From positions 1-23,093 of IMG/VR virus record IMGVR_UViG_3300025127_000294: DNA of 23,093 bases. The stretch is one strand, 5' to 3'. The position numbers were made by a program, and so were the translations under genes. Each line of letters begins with the position of its first letter. Position 1 is the stretch's first letter. This DNA comes from a virus. Positions 22,909 to 23,093 of the stretch are shown here, one piece after another. Below the pieces are notes generated by a model. The model saw only the letters and a program-made list of their open reading frames with translations, did not search any database and was not told where the DNA came from.

Positions 22909-23092
22909 CAGATAACTCACTAATAGGTAGATTGTAACAATCGGCTTTGAATGTAAAACCGTTTGCGGGGTCAATGTCGCCCCGTTTATACTTTGTTGCC
23001 TTTGTGTAGAAATCTTGTTTTGGTATGGAACCTAATATCCACGCACGAGATGTGTCAGTAAGAATACGAACAAAAACGTAACTGTCACAGTT
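22883..23092 (-). CDS. C-terminal part of a minus-strand gene (69 aa visible)
   Basis: An open frame enters from the right edge and ends in TAA at 22883-22885; its start lies outside the window. The visible protein includes SYVFVRILTDTSRAWILGSI, PKQDFYTKATKYKRGDIDP and NGFTFKADCYNLPISEL. A strand-strand-helix order with Trp-Ile-Leu-Gly and a closing helix resembles the C-terminal part of some phage proteins annotated as restriction-endonuclease-like (PD-(D/E)XK fold), but the residues that would show this are missing, so the resemblance is tentative. It overlaps the next gene by 26 bases in another frame. Two cysteines are present. Confidence 0.62.
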   Translation of the reverse strand, partial: NCDSYVFVRILTDTSRAWILGSIPKQDFYTKATKYKRGDIDPANGFTFKADCYNLPISELSDVQKSEAV

Positions 23093-23093
23093 T

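Noticed and set aside
22909-22974. 22-residue N-terminal extension of the 71-aa minus-strand protein
   Set aside because: It lies within the upstream gene in another frame, and the start at 22908 has a better-placed ribosome site.

Overview
The window looks like the late structural part of a tailed phage genome, most likely a marine short-tailed (podovirus-type) dsDNA phage. The basis is tightly packed genes nearly all on one strand, a T4-type lysozyme C-terminus, a head-tail adaptor and a nozzle-like protein with no tape measure or sheath protein, a block of tail fibres, and several very large cysteine-free candidate internal virion proteins. Short-tailed morphology is an inference. The host cannot be named; base composition is intermediate and varies by module. 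I see no tRNA, CRISPR, transposon, integrase or polymerase.

Layout. (1) 1-1388: end of an endolysin gene, then three small genes, one with an N-terminal hydrophobic anchor and one with a central membrane segment and a cysteine-containing exported tail; this is a candidate lysis/envelope cassette. (2) 1392-5733: a sigma70-like promoter, a 68-aa protein, the head-tail adaptor, the nozzle-like protein and a 628-aa fibre. (3) 5730-11561: a perfect-consensus sigma70 promoter overlaps the stop of that fibre and opens a host-recognition block: a small beta-rich protein, a 749-aa fibre with about 33 repeats of 17 residues and a self-cleaving S74 chaperone domain, a 331-aa carbohydrate-binding-like tail protein, two small proteins, and a second, shorter S74 fibre of the same design. 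(4) 11558-22696: a holin-like small membrane protein, then proteins of 447, 154, 180, 1094 and 1657 aa and a basic 95-aa MMYGG protein. The six proteins from 11771 to 22696 contain no cysteine in about 3,600 residues; the large ones are candidate ejection proteins. (5) 22693-23093: two minus-strand genes converge on the late operon, with overlapping stop codons; the upstream one is cut by the window edge.

Expected cooperation: adaptor and nozzle close the portal, fibres and the carbohydrate-binding-like protein find the host surface, internal proteins would carry DNA across the envelope, and endolysin plus membrane proteins release progeny. Every gap between genes is short; no stretch over 300 bases lacks a gene. 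The most noteworthy points are the paired promoters with identical spacing to their start codons, the tandem S74 repeat fibres, the cysteine-free block, and the uncharacterised small envelope genes.
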